Shown piece by piece: positions 18,693 through 25,908 of a stretch of 64,000 nucleotides of DNA. The stretch is from Nocardioides nematodiphilus. GTDB lineage: Bacteria; Actinomycetota; Actinomycetes; Propionibacteriales; Nocardioidaceae. The stretch spans positions 124,001 to 188,000 of the forward strand of contig NZ_JAIWOY010000006.1 in the NCBI RefSeq assembly GCF_020216525.1. Reading direction: 5' to 3'. The position numbers and the translations under genes were made by a program. The notes beneath the pieces were generated by a model. It ran no database searches. It was not told the DNA's origin and worked only from the letters and a program-made list of their open reading frames with translations. Numbering within the stretch: the stretch's first letter is position 1; every line of letters starts with the position of its first letter.

Positions 18693-18765
18693 TGCGCTCG
18701 GTGGGATTCGAACCCACACTGGACGGCACCTAAAGCCGCTGTCTCTACCGTTGGACTACGAGCGC
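18693..18765 (-). tRNA. tRNA-like gene with anticodon UAG (Leu) but no long variable arm
   Basis: Seventy-three nt including discriminator A. It has a perfect 7-bp acceptor (GCGCTCG/CGAGCGC), a 5-bp anticodon stem GCGGC/GCCGT around loop TTTAGGT (anticodon TAG at 18730-18732), a 5-nt variable region CCAGT and a T arm GTGGG-TTCGAAT-CCCAC. The anticodon would read CUA/CUG Leu codons, yet bacterial leucine tRNAs are class II with a long variable arm. The D stem has only three good pairs (GTC/GAC). Either an unusual functional tRNA or a degenerate one. No CCA is encoded. Confidence 0.7.
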
Positions 18766-18771
18766 GCGGCG

Positions 18772-19074
18772 TCAGTCTAGGGAGAGCTCACGTGGCTCGA
18801 AGTGCAGGACCGTCGGGAACGGGTCGTAGAAGTGGTGCAGCAGCGCGCGCCACTCCTGGTAGTCCTCGGACCTGCGGAAGCCGTCCTCGTGCGCCTCGAC
18901 CGAGTCCCATTCCGCGAGCAGGAGATAGGTCGACGCCTGCTCGACGCACCGCGAGACCTCCGCACGCAGACAGCCCGGCTGGCGTCGGATGATCGGCAGC
19001 GCCTCGGCCATCGCCGTCTCGAAGGCGGCCTCCCGGCCGGGGCGCACGGGCAGCAGGGCGTGCTCGAGGATCAC
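18772..19074 (-). CDS. Antibiotic biosynthesis monooxygenase (ABM) domain protein
   Basis: A 100-residue single-domain ferredoxin-like protein: strand LEHALLPVRPG, helix EAAFETAMAEALPIIRRQPGC, strands EVSRCVEQASTYLLLAEWDS, helix EDYQEWRALLHHFY. ABM-fold proteins act as small cofactor-free oxygenases or haem-handling proteins; the function here is unknown. Its GTG follows the stop of the peroxiredoxin gene by 4 nt, so the two are co-transcribed, and the tRNA-like gene starts 6 nt after its own stop. Confidence 0.8.
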   Translation of the reverse strand: MILEHALLPVRPGREAAFETAMAEALPIIRRQPGCLRAEVSRCVEQASTYLLLAEWDSVEAHEDGFRRSEDYQEWRALLHHFYDPFPTVLHFEPRELSLD

Positions 19075-19078
19075 CGGA

Positions 19079-19549
19079 TCAGGCGTCGAGCTTGAGGTCG
19101 CGGCGCAGCTTGGCGACGTGGCCGGTGGCCTTCACGTTGTACTGCGCGAGCTCGACCCTGCCCTCCTCGTCGATCACGATCGTGGAGCGGATGACGCCCT
19201 CGACGACCTTGCCGTACAGCTTCTTCTCGCCGAACGCGCCGTAGGACTGCATCACGGTCTTGTCGGCGTCCGACAGCAGCCGGATGGTGAGAGCGTCGCG
19301 CTCGCGGAACTTCGCCAGCTTCTCCGGCTTGTCCGGCGAGATGCCGATGACCTCGTAGCCGGCGGCCTGCAGGGAGGCCAGCGAGTCGGTGAAGTCGCAG
19401 GCCTGCTTCGTGCAGCCCGGCGTCATCGCGGCGGGGTAGAAGTAGACGATCACCTTGCGGCCGCGCAGGTCGTACAGCGAGACGGTCTCGCCGGTGTCGT
19501 CGGGGAGGCTGAAGTCGGGGGCGATGTCACCTGCGGCAAGACGGCTCAT
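19079..19549 (-). CDS. bcp: Thioredoxin-dependent peroxiredoxin (Bcp/PrxQ type)
   Basis: A 156-residue peroxiredoxin reducing hydroperoxides. The motif YPAAMTPGCTKQACDF holds the peroxidatic Cys in PGCT and a resolving Cys five residues later, the alpha2-helix arrangement of PrxQ/Bcp proteins. ATG 19549 has TAGGTT exactly 7 nt upstream (leaderless). The divergent DUF3618 gene starts 35 bp away with its own leaderless -10, so two back-to-back minimal promoters share the gap. First gene of a run with the ABM protein, the unusual tRNA and maf. Confidence 0.92.
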   Translation of the reverse strand: MSRLAAGDIAPDFSLPDDTGETVSLYDLRGRKVIVYFYPAAMTPGCTKQACDFTDSLASLQAAGYEVIGISPDKPEKLAKFRERDALTIRLLSDADKTVMQSYGAFGEKKLYGKVVEGVIRSTIVIDEEGRVELAQYNVKATGHVAKLRRDLKLDA

Positions 19550-19584
19550 AGGCGCCAACCTACCCGTCCGTTATCTTGTGTCGC

Positions 19585-19845
19585 ATGGCCAAGGCAGACC
19601 GCAACTCCGCCCTCGAGCGTGAGATCGAGGAGACGCGCGAGCGTCTCTCCGGCACGATCGACCAGCTGGTGTACCGCGCTAACCCCAAGACGATCGCCTC
19701 ACGGCAGGCGGCAGCGGTGAAGGCCGTCTACGTCGATCCGCAGACCGGACAGCCGAACACGGCCAACATCGGCAAGACCGCGGGCGGCATCCTCGTCACG
19801 GTCGTCCTCTTCGTCGCCCTGCGAAAGCTCGCCAAGCGCTCGTGA
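19585..19845 (+). CDS. DUF3618 family small membrane protein
   Basis: An 86-residue protein with a charged N-terminal helix (EREIEETRERLSGTIDQLVYRANPK), the conserved DUF3618 segment, and one C-terminal transmembrane helix (GGILVTVVLFVALRKL). Function unknown; such proteins are common in actinobacteria. ATG 19585 follows TATCTT by 7 nt, so it is leaderless. It overlaps the following GroES-like gene by 4 bp (GTGA), which implies coupled translation. Confidence 0.82.
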   Translation: MAKADRNSALEREIEETRERLSGTIDQLVYRANPKTIASRQAAAVKAVYVDPQTGQPNTANIGKTAGGILVTVVLFVALRKLAKRS

Positions 19846-20168
19846 CCTCCAGCAAGACACCGATCAAGATGCTCCACGATCGGGTCCTCGTGGAGCTCGA
19901 CCGGGACGCGGGGGAGCGCCGCTCCACCGGTGGCATCGTCATCCCCGCGACCGCGGCGATGGGCGCCCGAAGGCTCACCTGGTCGCGCGTCATCGCGGTC
20001 GGCCCGCACGCGCGCGCCATCGAGGTCGGCGACCGGGTCCTCTTCGACGCCGAGGACAAGGCCGAGGTCGAGGTCGCCGGCGAGGTCTACATCGTGATGC
20101 GTGAGCGCGACGTCCACGCCGTCGCCGCCGACCGGGTCGCGGACGACTCGACCGGGCTCTACCTCTGA
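19842..20168 (+). CDS. GroES-like co-chaperonin paralogue
   Basis: A 108-residue protein with the GroES fold signature PIKMLHDRVLVELDRDAGERRSTGGIVIP, then a VIAVGPHA strand, GDRVLFD and IVMRERDVHAV. A normal co-chaperonin has about 97 residues and a mobile loop ending GGIVLP, largely kept here. No groEL is adjacent and the gene is coupled to a small membrane protein, so it is probably an accessory paralogue of the main groES; whether it caps a chaperonin is unknown. Its extra C-terminal tail DDSTGLYL is not typical of GroES. Confidence 0.85.
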   Translation: MTSSKTPIKMLHDRVLVELDRDAGERRSTGGIVIPATAAMGARRLTWSRVIAVGPHARAIEVGDRVLFDAEDKAEVEVAGEVYIVMRERDVHAVAADRVADDSTGLYL

Positions 20169-20169
20169 G

Positions 20170-20598
20170 CTAGGACTCGCTGAGGAGGCCGTACGCCCGC
20201 TGGGGCCGCAGCCGCAGCACCACCCGCTGATCCGTGACCATCGCGCGGCGGTACTCCTCCCAGTCGGGGTGCTCCTTGCCGGCGATCGCGGTGAAGACCG
20301 CGACCAGCTCGTCCGCGGTGGCGTCGTGGGGGTCCTGAGCGACAGCGGTCAGCTCGGCGTCGCACTCCAGCACGGCGTACGACCAGAAGTCCGCTCCGTT
20401 GACGTGCAGCGCGGCCCACGGCGTGCGGACGAGGTTGTGGTACTTCGCCCGCGTCGCCGTGATCGAGACGCGGATCAGCCCGTCGTCGCCGACGGTGTGC
20501 CCGACGTTGGACAGCTGCGGCTTGCCGTCGCGCTTGATGGTGGTGAGCACGGCCTGGGTGCGGCCGCGGGCGACCGTGAGGGCATCGGAGAGGTCCAT
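20170..20598 (-). CDS. PPOX-class (F420-dependent-type) flavin oxidoreductase family protein
   Basis: A 142-residue split-barrel protein resembling Rv1155-type F420-binding proteins: ARGRTQAVLTTIKRDGKPQLSNVGH, the middle TATRAKYHNLVRTPWAALHV and C-terminal VVLRLRPQRAYG. Members use F420 or FMN to reduce varied substrates, or bind F420 only. The stop lies 1 bp from the end of the convergent GroES-like gene. The start at 20598 has GGGGGC directly before it. The substrate is unknown. Confidence 0.82.
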   Translation of the reverse strand: MDLSDALTVARGRTQAVLTTIKRDGKPQLSNVGHTVGDDGLIRVSITATRAKYHNLVRTPWAALHVNGADFWSYAVLECDAELTAVAQDPHDATADELVAVFTAIAGKEHPDWEEYRRAMVTDQRVVLRLRPQRAYGLLSES

Positions 20599-20620
20599 GC
20601 CCCCAGCATGCCGCGTCGCG

Positions 20621-20953
20621 TCACATCGGGGGCGGCTGCTCCAGGCTCATCCGCAGCGCGGCGAGCTTCTGCTCCTCGTGCTGGCGCATCTTCCGCACGC
20701 GCATCGGCGCCATCAGCCGCTGCAGCCCGTGCGGATGGGTGGCCAGCACGCTGGTGAGCCGGGTGCCGTCGTAGGCGGAGTGCACGTTGTAGCTGATCGT
20801 GGTGTCGATCGCGTCGTGCATGGTCTCGACCAGGTGACGGGGTGGCTCGAGCTCGGTGATCTCCGCGCCGGGGTCGTGCACGAGGCCTTGGAGCGCCTCG
20901 AACGCCTCCTCCGGCTTGCACTGGATGACGATGGTGTTCTCGATGACCGACAT
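20621..20953 (-). CDS. SRPBCC-like protein, 110 aa
   Basis: A small protein beginning MSVIENTIVIQCKPEEAFEAL, the usual entry strand and helix of the START/SRPBCC fold, followed by strands around ITELEPPRHLVETM and a C-terminal amphipathic helix LMAPMRVRKMRQHEEQKLAALR. It is shorter than typical members (about 140). The ligand is unknown. ATG 20953 has GAGGAGG 8 nt upstream. It is followed 22 bp later on the same strand by the PPOX-type gene, so they may form an operon. Confidence 0.65.
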   Translation of the reverse strand: MSVIENTIVIQCKPEEAFEALQGLVHDPGAEITELEPPRHLVETMHDAIDTTISYNVHSAYDGTRLTSVLATHPHGLQRLMAPMRVRKMRQHEEQKLAALRMSLEQPPPM

Positions 20954-21109
20954 CGCGGTCGCCTCCTCGCGGACGGGTGTCTTTCGACGATACGCCGCGC
21001 GGCGGCCGGCGACTACAGGCTCAGGGAGCAGCTGATGTCGCGCTGCTCATCGACCGACCTGCCCCGATCACCGAGAGGCGACGCCCCATGCGTCCACTAT
21101 GGACGACGA

Positions 21110-21147
21110 AAGAGCCCCTGGCCCGGTTTCCCGGGTCAGGGGCTCTT
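21110..21147 (-). terminator. Intrinsic terminator after tRNA-Lys
   Basis: On the minus strand, stem AAGAGCCCCTGACCCGG with loop GAAA and the near-perfect complement, followed by TTTCGTCG. It lies 7 nt downstream of the tRNA-Lys 3' end. Confidence 0.85.
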
Positions 21148-21154
21148 CACTCGG

Positions 21155-21227
<73 letters not shown>

Positions 21228-21329
21228 ATCGTTTTCGCTTGCGCTAGGCGCTCGCTGCAACGACGAGAACATTACCAGCGGGCCGGGGACGTGCGAAATC
21301 GGGGGTCGTCCTGAGGGCTCACGCCGGGC

Positions 21330-22238
21330 TCAGAGCCGCTTCTCGAAGAAGTGTCGTGCGTACGGGTTGTCGTTGTAGCGCTCGATCTCCGCGTAGCCGG
21401 CCCGCTGATACATCGCGATCGCCTCGACGAGCGCGTCGTTCGTGTCGAGCCGGACGATGTCGTGGCCGAGCTCGGACGCGGCAGCCTCGAGGTGGCGCAG
21501 CAGTCGGGAGCCGAGACCGGCGCCGCGCCAGCCGTCGTGCACCCACATCCGCTTGATCTCGCCGTACGCCACGGCGTCGGTGCCGGGCCCCATCATCTGG
21601 TGCTGCGTCTGCACGCCGCCGCAGGCGACCGGCGTGCCGTCGCTAACCGCCACCACGAAGATCCCGTTGGGCGGGCTCAGCAGCTCGGCGTCCTTGGTGC
21701 TCTGGCTGCCCGCGTCGAAGCCGTGGGGGAAGCGGGCGTCGAGCTCGGCGAAGTACGCGCCCATCGCCTGCTGGGCCGGTGGTGACATCGGGTCGACCGG
21801 CTCGAGCGAGACGGTCGCCGCACGTACGAGCAGGTCAGCGGTCGCCAATGCGTCGGCGAGCCGCTGCTGCTGGCGCGGGGTGAGGGGATCGACCAGGAGA
21901 TGGGCTCGCTCCTCGGAGCGGCGTTCCAGGTCGTCCCAGGCTGCTCGGCCTGCGGCGGTGAGCTCGACCCGGCGCCGGCGCCGGTCCTGCGGGTCGGGGC
22001 TGAGCGTGACGAGCGCTTCCTGCTCGAGCCGGCGCAGCAGGCGACTCAGGTAGCCCGAGTCGAGCCCGAGTCGCGCGCGCAGCTCCTGGACGCTGCCCGG
22101 CTCGGCGCCGATCTCGAAGAGCAGGCGCGCCGTGCCGAGCGGCAGGCCCATGCCGAGGAACGAGTCGTCCAGTGCGCCGATGCGCTGGGTGTAGCTGCGG
22201 TTGAAGCGGCGGACGATCGCGGCGACGTCGGAGTGCAT
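21330..22238 (-). CDS. MarR-GNAT fusion: MarR DNA-binding domain with N-acetyltransferase domain
   Basis: A 302-residue two-domain protein. Residues 1-145 form a MarR winged helix (RFNRSYTQRIGALD, then LGLDSGYLSRLLRRLEQEALV and the wing DPQDRRRRRVELT). Residues 160-302 are a GNAT domain with acetyl-CoA loop WRGAGLGSRLLRHLE and a closing YQRAGYAEIERYND. The fusion couples transcription control to acetylation; neither substrate nor regulon is known. ATG 22238 has TAAAGT 7 nt upstream, and the palindrome TCTGACTTTAGTCAGA covers that -10, so the gene very probably represses itself. Confidence 0.88.
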   Translation of the reverse strand: MHSDVAAIVRRFNRSYTQRIGALDDSFLGMGLPLGTARLLFEIGAEPGSVQELRARLGLDSGYLSRLLRRLEQEALVTLSPDPQDRRRRRVELTAAGRAAWDDLERRSEERAHLLVDPLTPRQQQRLADALATADLLVRAATVSLEPVDPMSPPAQQAMGAYFAELDARFPHGFDAGSQSTKDAELLSPPNGIFVVAVSDGTPVACGGVQTQHQMMGPGTDAVAYGEIKRMWVHDGWRGAGLGSRLLRHLEAAASELGHDIVRLDTNDALVEAIAMYQRAGYAEIERYNDNPYARHFFEKRL

Positions 22239-22241
22239 ATC

Positions 22242-22257
22242 TCTGACTTTAGTCAGA
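22242..22257. promoter_or_regulatory. Operator palindrome over the MarR-GNAT promoter
   Basis: TCTGACT-tt-AGTCAGA, perfect 7-bp arms, ending 3 nt before the start codon at 22238 and covering its leaderless -10 (TAAAGT on the minus strand). This is the expected geometry of a MarR autorepression site. Confidence 0.7.
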
Positions 22258-22297
22258 TAATTCTCACATCGCGAGGATCGGTCGTGACGGGAGCAGC

Positions 22298-22334
22298 AAG
22301 AAGCCCCGCTGGTCTGCGACCAGCGGGGCTTCTT
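22298..22334 (-). terminator. Intrinsic terminator after tRNA-His
   Basis: Perfect 17-bp arms AAGAAGCCCCGCTGGTC with a 3-nt loop. It lies two nt beyond the tRNA-His 3' end on the minus strand, between it and the MarR-GNAT promoter. Confidence 0.85.
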
Positions 22335-22336
22335 CG

Positions 22337-22413
22337 TGGGGTGGATGACGGGACTTGAACCCGCGACAACCGGCACCACAAGCCGGGGCTCTACCAACTG
22401 AGCTACACCCACC
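22337..22413 (-). tRNA. tRNA-His (GTG)
   Basis: Acceptor GTGGGTG/CATCCAC with an extra 5' G opposite C73, the histidine identity element. Anticodon stem CCGGC/GCCGG around TTGTGGT gives GTG; T arm GCGGG-TTCAAGT-CCCGT has one wobble pair. CCA is encoded at 22337-22339. It lies just downstream of orn, a common actinobacterial arrangement. Confidence 0.95.
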
Positions 22414-22460
22414 ATGCGGCCCTGACCGAGGTCAGCGCAACGACCGGAACTATAGGGGAA

Positions 22461-23105
22461 TCAGCTCCCGCTTGTGGAATCGGTATCGCCGGACAGGCCC
22501 GTGATCGAGCCGCCGTGCTTCTCCGCGATCGCCTTGGCGGACTCGCTGTCGAGGCCCGGCACCGGCACGAAGACGGCCTCGCGGTAGTAGCGCAGCTCCT
22601 CGATCGACTCCTGGATGTCGGCGAGCGCGCGGTGGTTGCCACGCTTGGCCGGCGCCTGGAAGTACGTCCGTGGGAACCAGCGGCGCGACAGCTCCTTGAT
22701 CGTGGAGACGTCGACGTTGCGGTAGTGCAGCCAGCCCTCGAGGGTCGGCATGTCCCGGGCGAGGAACGCGCGGTCGGTGCCGATGCTGTTGCCGGCAAGC
22801 GGCGGACGGGCATCCTTGCCGCACTGCTCCTGCACGTAGGCGAGAACCTGCGCCTCGGCTTCGGCCAGCGTCACGCCGTGCTCGAGCTCGGGCAGGAGGG
22901 CGGAGACCGTGTGCATGTTGCGGACGAAGTCGTCCATCTGCTCCAGGGCCTCGGCCGGGGGCTTGATCACGATGTCGATGCCCTCGCCGATGACGTTGAG
23001 GTCGAAGTCGGTGACGAGCACGGCGACCTCGATCAGAGCGTCGGCCTGTAGCGACAGGCCGGTCATCTCGCAGTCGATCCAGACAAGGCGATCAGTGGTA
23101 GACAC
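22461..23105 (-). CDS. orn: Oligoribonuclease
   Basis: A 214-residue DEDDh 3'-5' exoribonuclease that degrades 2-5-nt RNAs, including pGpG from cyclic-di-GMP breakdown. Motifs: WIDCEMTGL (first D and E), AGNSIGTDRAFL (second D) and KRGNHRALADIQESI (His and last D). About 30 residues longer than E. coli Orn because of an acidic Ser/Thr-rich C-terminal tail. GTG 23105 has TAGGGT 6 nt upstream (leaderless). tRNA-His follows on the same strand. Confidence 0.95.
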   Translation of the reverse strand: MSTTDRLVWIDCEMTGLSLQADALIEVAVLVTDFDLNVIGEGIDIVIKPPAEALEQMDDFVRNMHTVSALLPELEHGVTLAEAEAQVLAYVQEQCGKDARPPLAGNSIGTDRAFLARDMPTLEGWLHYRNVDVSTIKELSRRWFPRTYFQAPAKRGNHRALADIQESIEELRYYREAVFVPVPGLDSESAKAIAEKHGGSITGLSGDTDSTSGS

Positions 23106-23182
23106 CGGAGCACCCTAGACGATCGAGCCGGCGACAGCACGAGTGAGCCGGCCCGTGCAGCGCGCCTGTGCCCGCCGCCGGA

Positions 23183-23872
23183 TCAGGACCAGAGCCGGGA
23201 TCCGAAGTGCACCTGCACGAGCGTGAACACGATCGCGTAGTGCAGCACGATCCACACCGGCACCACGTCGTAGACGAGCCGGGCGAGCCGGTTCCCGTAC
23301 GCGTGCACCCGCAGGTTGCGCCCGGTGACGGCCCAGAACGTCGGGATCGTCACCGCCCAGGTGACCATGCACCAGGGGCACAGCGCGTTGATCCGGTACG
23401 TCGTCTCGAACTGGAGCCACGTCACCATCACGATCGCCCCGGTGACGCCGACCTGCAGGCCGACCCAGTGCCACGCCCGGGGACTCACCCCCGACAGGAG
23501 CAGCACCCCGAAGCCGATGACGACGGGCCAGGCCAGGATGCCGATCAGCGGGTTGGGGAAGTCACCGAAGATCGAGGCCTGCGGGGTGTTGATGACGTTG
23601 CCGCAGTTGACCACGGTGTTGATGGCGCACGACAGCGTCGGGGTGTGGCCCTGGGCGATCTGCTGCCAGTACGAGATCTTGTCGAGCGTGAGCGCGCAGG
23701 CGGCATAGAGCCCGATCAGCCCCGCGACGATCAGCCAGCTGCCGAGGATGCGTCCGGTGCCGTACCGCCGCTCGTGGTCCAGTGACGCCTGGGTGAAGGC
23801 CTGCCACTCGGCATCGGACGCGTCCGCGTCCGGCTCGACCGGCGGGGGCGGCACGTCGCGCCCGGCAGCCAT
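23183..23872 (-). CDS. Vitamin K epoxide reductase (VKOR) family protein
   Basis: A 229-residue membrane protein with about five helices. Loop cysteines C82 and C90 and the membrane CPWC motif (C165, C168) are all present, as needed to pass electrons from DsbA-like proteins to quinone. The N-terminal 40 residues are an acidic, Pro-rich cytosolic extension. Its ATG overlaps the stop of the upstream DsbA-like gene (TGATG), so the two form an operon for oxidative folding of exported proteins. Typical of actinobacteria, which use VKOR in place of DsbB. Confidence 0.92.
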   Translation of the reverse strand: MAAGRDVPPPPVEPDADASDAEWQAFTQASLDHERRYGTGRILGSWLIVAGLIGLYAACALTLDKISYWQQIAQGHTPTLSCAINTVVNCGNVINTPQASIFGDFPNPLIGILAWPVVIGFGVLLLSGVSPRAWHWVGLQVGVTGAIVMVTWLQFETTYRINALCPWCMVTWAVTIPTFWAVTGRNLRVHAYGNRLARLVYDVVPVWIVLHYAIVFTLVQVHFGSRLWS

Positions 23873-24762
23873 CAGGCCGCGGCCTTCACGCCTGCCGCGC
23901 CGCACACGTCGGCCGGCTTCTGGTCCGTGAGCTGGCACAGGGCGGCGGTGATCTGGTTGGCCTGGCCGACGATCGCCTTGGTGATGTCGCTGCTCGGGTC
24001 CTTCAGCGCGTCGGCGATCTGCTGGTGGGACTTGCCCTGCAGCACCTGCGGGTCGTAGCCGGCCCCCGAGGTGGTGAACTTCCCGCCGTACACGATGAAC
24101 GGGATGCTGCCCTTCGGGTTGAGCGTGCCGACCGTGCTCTCGTCCTCGGCGGACAGGGTGTCCAGCGGGTTGTGGTCGCGGTCGGTGAGCTCGGCGCCGG
24201 TGAAGGAGAGGTAGTCGCTGGTGTACGAGGCGCCGTGGAAGCTCAGCGTCGCGGTGTCCGGGTAGACATCGGCCGAGGAGGAGGAGGTCTGGCCCAGGTT
24301 GCTGAACGTGCCGAACCGGGACAGCGCGTTGACCACCGACCAGCGCTCGGCCGCGCAGTAGGGGCAGAACTCGCCGCCGACGTACAGCACGCGCGGCTTG
24401 CCGTCGGCCGTCAGCGGCGTCGGGCTCTTGACCGCGACCGGGGGGTTGTTCGAGGTGCCCGCACCGACCGCGTCGATGGTCGAGGAGGGGACGCCGGTGA
24501 CCGCGGCGACGACATCGCTGGCGACGGGGCCCGACGGGGCCTTCGTGTCGTTGCCGCGCGTGTTGAGCACGACGGCGACGATGATCGCGGCGATGACGAC
24601 GACCACCAGCGCGACGCCCCCGGCCGTCTTGAGCTGGGCCTTGCGCCGGGCCGCGGCCTGCTGGCGCAGCATCTCCTGGCGCATCTGCTCGCGACGCGAG
24701 GCCTTCGCCTGGCTCCTGCTCTGCGATCCGTCCTGCGGGCCGTTGTTCCCCGTGCTGGTCAT
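23872..24762 (-). CDS. Membrane-anchored thioredoxin-fold protein (DUF929/DsbA-like)
   Basis: A 296-residue protein: basic Gln/Arg-rich cytosolic N-terminus, one transmembrane helix (about 46-67), then an extracytoplasmic thioredoxin-like domain with GGEFCPYCAAERW (C133, C136). CPYC is an oxidising-type motif; a second Cys pair lies near the C-terminus (LCQL and DVCG). It probably oxidises exported proteins and is recycled by the VKOR protein encoded directly downstream. ATG 24762 follows TAGCAT by 7 nt (leaderless). Divergent from adenosine deaminase. Confidence 0.85.
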   Translation of the reverse strand: MTSTGNNGPQDGSQSRSQAKASRREQMRQEMLRQQAAARRKAQLKTAGGVALVVVVIAAIIVAVVLNTRGNDTKAPSGPVASDVVAAVTGVPSSTIDAVGAGTSNNPPVAVKSPTPLTADGKPRVLYVGGEFCPYCAAERWSVVNALSRFGTFSNLGQTSSSSADVYPDTATLSFHGASYTSDYLSFTGAELTDRDHNPLDTLSAEDESTVGTLNPKGSIPFIVYGGKFTTSGAGYDPQVLQGKSHQQIADALKDPSSDITKAIVGQANQITAALCQLTDQKPADVCGAAGVKAAA

Positions 24763-24820
24763 GAAACGCATGCTAGGACGTCCGCATGAGGAGAGGCTGA
24801 AGAGGACTAGCCTGCGCCGG

Positions 24821-25843
24821 GTGAAGGAATTCATCGCAGGCCTGCCGAAGGCCGAGCTCCACGTCCACCACGTCGGATCGGCCTCGCCGCGGATCGTCGC
24901 CGAGCTCGCCGCCCGCCATCCGGCCGCAGGTGTGCCGGCGGATCTCGCCGCGCTGCGCGAGTTCTTCACGTTCCGCGACTTCGCACACTTCATCGACGTC
25001 TACCTCGCGGTCGTCGACATCATCCGTACGCCCGAGGACATCCGCTACCTCACCTACGAGATCGCCCGCGAGATGGCATCGGGGCAGGGTCTGCGGTACG
25101 CCGAGCTGACCTGCACCCCGCACACCTCGGTGCTGGTCGGGATCCCGATCGAGGCGTACACCGAGGCGATCGAGGACGCCCGGGTGGCGGCCGAGCGCGA
25201 CTTCGGGCTGGTGCTGCGCTGGATCTACGACATCCCCGGTGAGCTGGGCGTCCCGGCCGCCGACGCGACACTGTCGTACGCGCTCGACCACCGGACCGAC
25301 GCTCTGGTCGGCTTCGGGCTCGGCGGGCCGGAGATCGGGGTGCCGCGACCACAGTTCGCCCCGCACTTCACCGCCGCGCGTGACGCGGGGCTGCACTGCA
25401 TCCCCCATGCCGGGGAGACGACCGGGCCTCAGACCATCTGGGACGCGATCGAGCTGCTGCACGCCGAGCGGATCGGGCACGGCACCTCCGCCGCCCAGGA
25501 TCCGGCGCTGCTCGCCCGGCTGGCCGAGTCGGGGATCCCGCTCGAGGTCTGCCCCAGCTCCAACATCGCCACCCGCGCGGTGACCCGCCTCGAGGAGCAC
25601 CCGCTGCGCGCCTTCGTCGACGCCGGCGTGACGGTGACCATCAACTCCGACGACCCGCCGATGTTCGGCACCACCCTGAACGCCGAGTACGAGATCGCCG
25701 CCGATCTCCTCGGACTCGACGAGAACGGCGTCGCGGACCTGGCGCGCGCCGGCGTACGGGCCTCCTTCGCCCCGGACGACGTGAAGACCCGGATCCTCGG
25801 CGAGATCGACGCGCACGCCTCCGAGGGGTCAGCGCGGGCCTGA
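24821..25843 (+). CDS. add: Adenosine deaminase
   Basis: A 340-residue metal-dependent amidohydrolase turning adenosine or deoxyadenosine into inosine forms. Metal and catalytic elements: ELHVHHVGS (HxH), HAGETTGP (His and catalytic Glu), ERIGHGTSA, CPSSNIATRAV and INSDDPPMF (Asp-Asp). The HVHHVG entry differs from the textbook HLHLDG but keeps both metal histidines. GTG 24821 has TAGCCT exactly 7 nt upstream. The product feeds the purine nucleoside phosphorylase encoded at 2865. Strongly supported. Confidence 0.93.
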   Translation: MKEFIAGLPKAELHVHHVGSASPRIVAELAARHPAAGVPADLAALREFFTFRDFAHFIDVYLAVVDIIRTPEDIRYLTYEIAREMASGQGLRYAELTCTPHTSVLVGIPIEAYTEAIEDARVAAERDFGLVLRWIYDIPGELGVPAADATLSYALDHRTDALVGFGLGGPEIGVPRPQFAPHFTAARDAGLHCIPHAGETTGPQTIWDAIELLHAERIGHGTSAAQDPALLARLAESGIPLEVCPSSNIATRAVTRLEEHPLRAFVDAGVTVTINSDDPPMFGTTLNAEYEIAADLLGLDENGVADLARAGVRASFAPDDVKTRILGEIDAHASEGSARA

Positions 25844-25908
25844 GGCTCTCACCAGTTCCTCAACGAAGTCCCCAGGCGGGGATCAGGTTCGGCGAGGAGG
25901 CTGCTCCT

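Noticed and set aside
25844..25908. Possible riboswitch or leader before the ferric-reductase-like gene
   Set aside because: The 65-bp gap has a short hairpin-like CCCCAGGCGGGG and a strong ribosome site, but I match no known riboswitch consensus and the space is too small for one.
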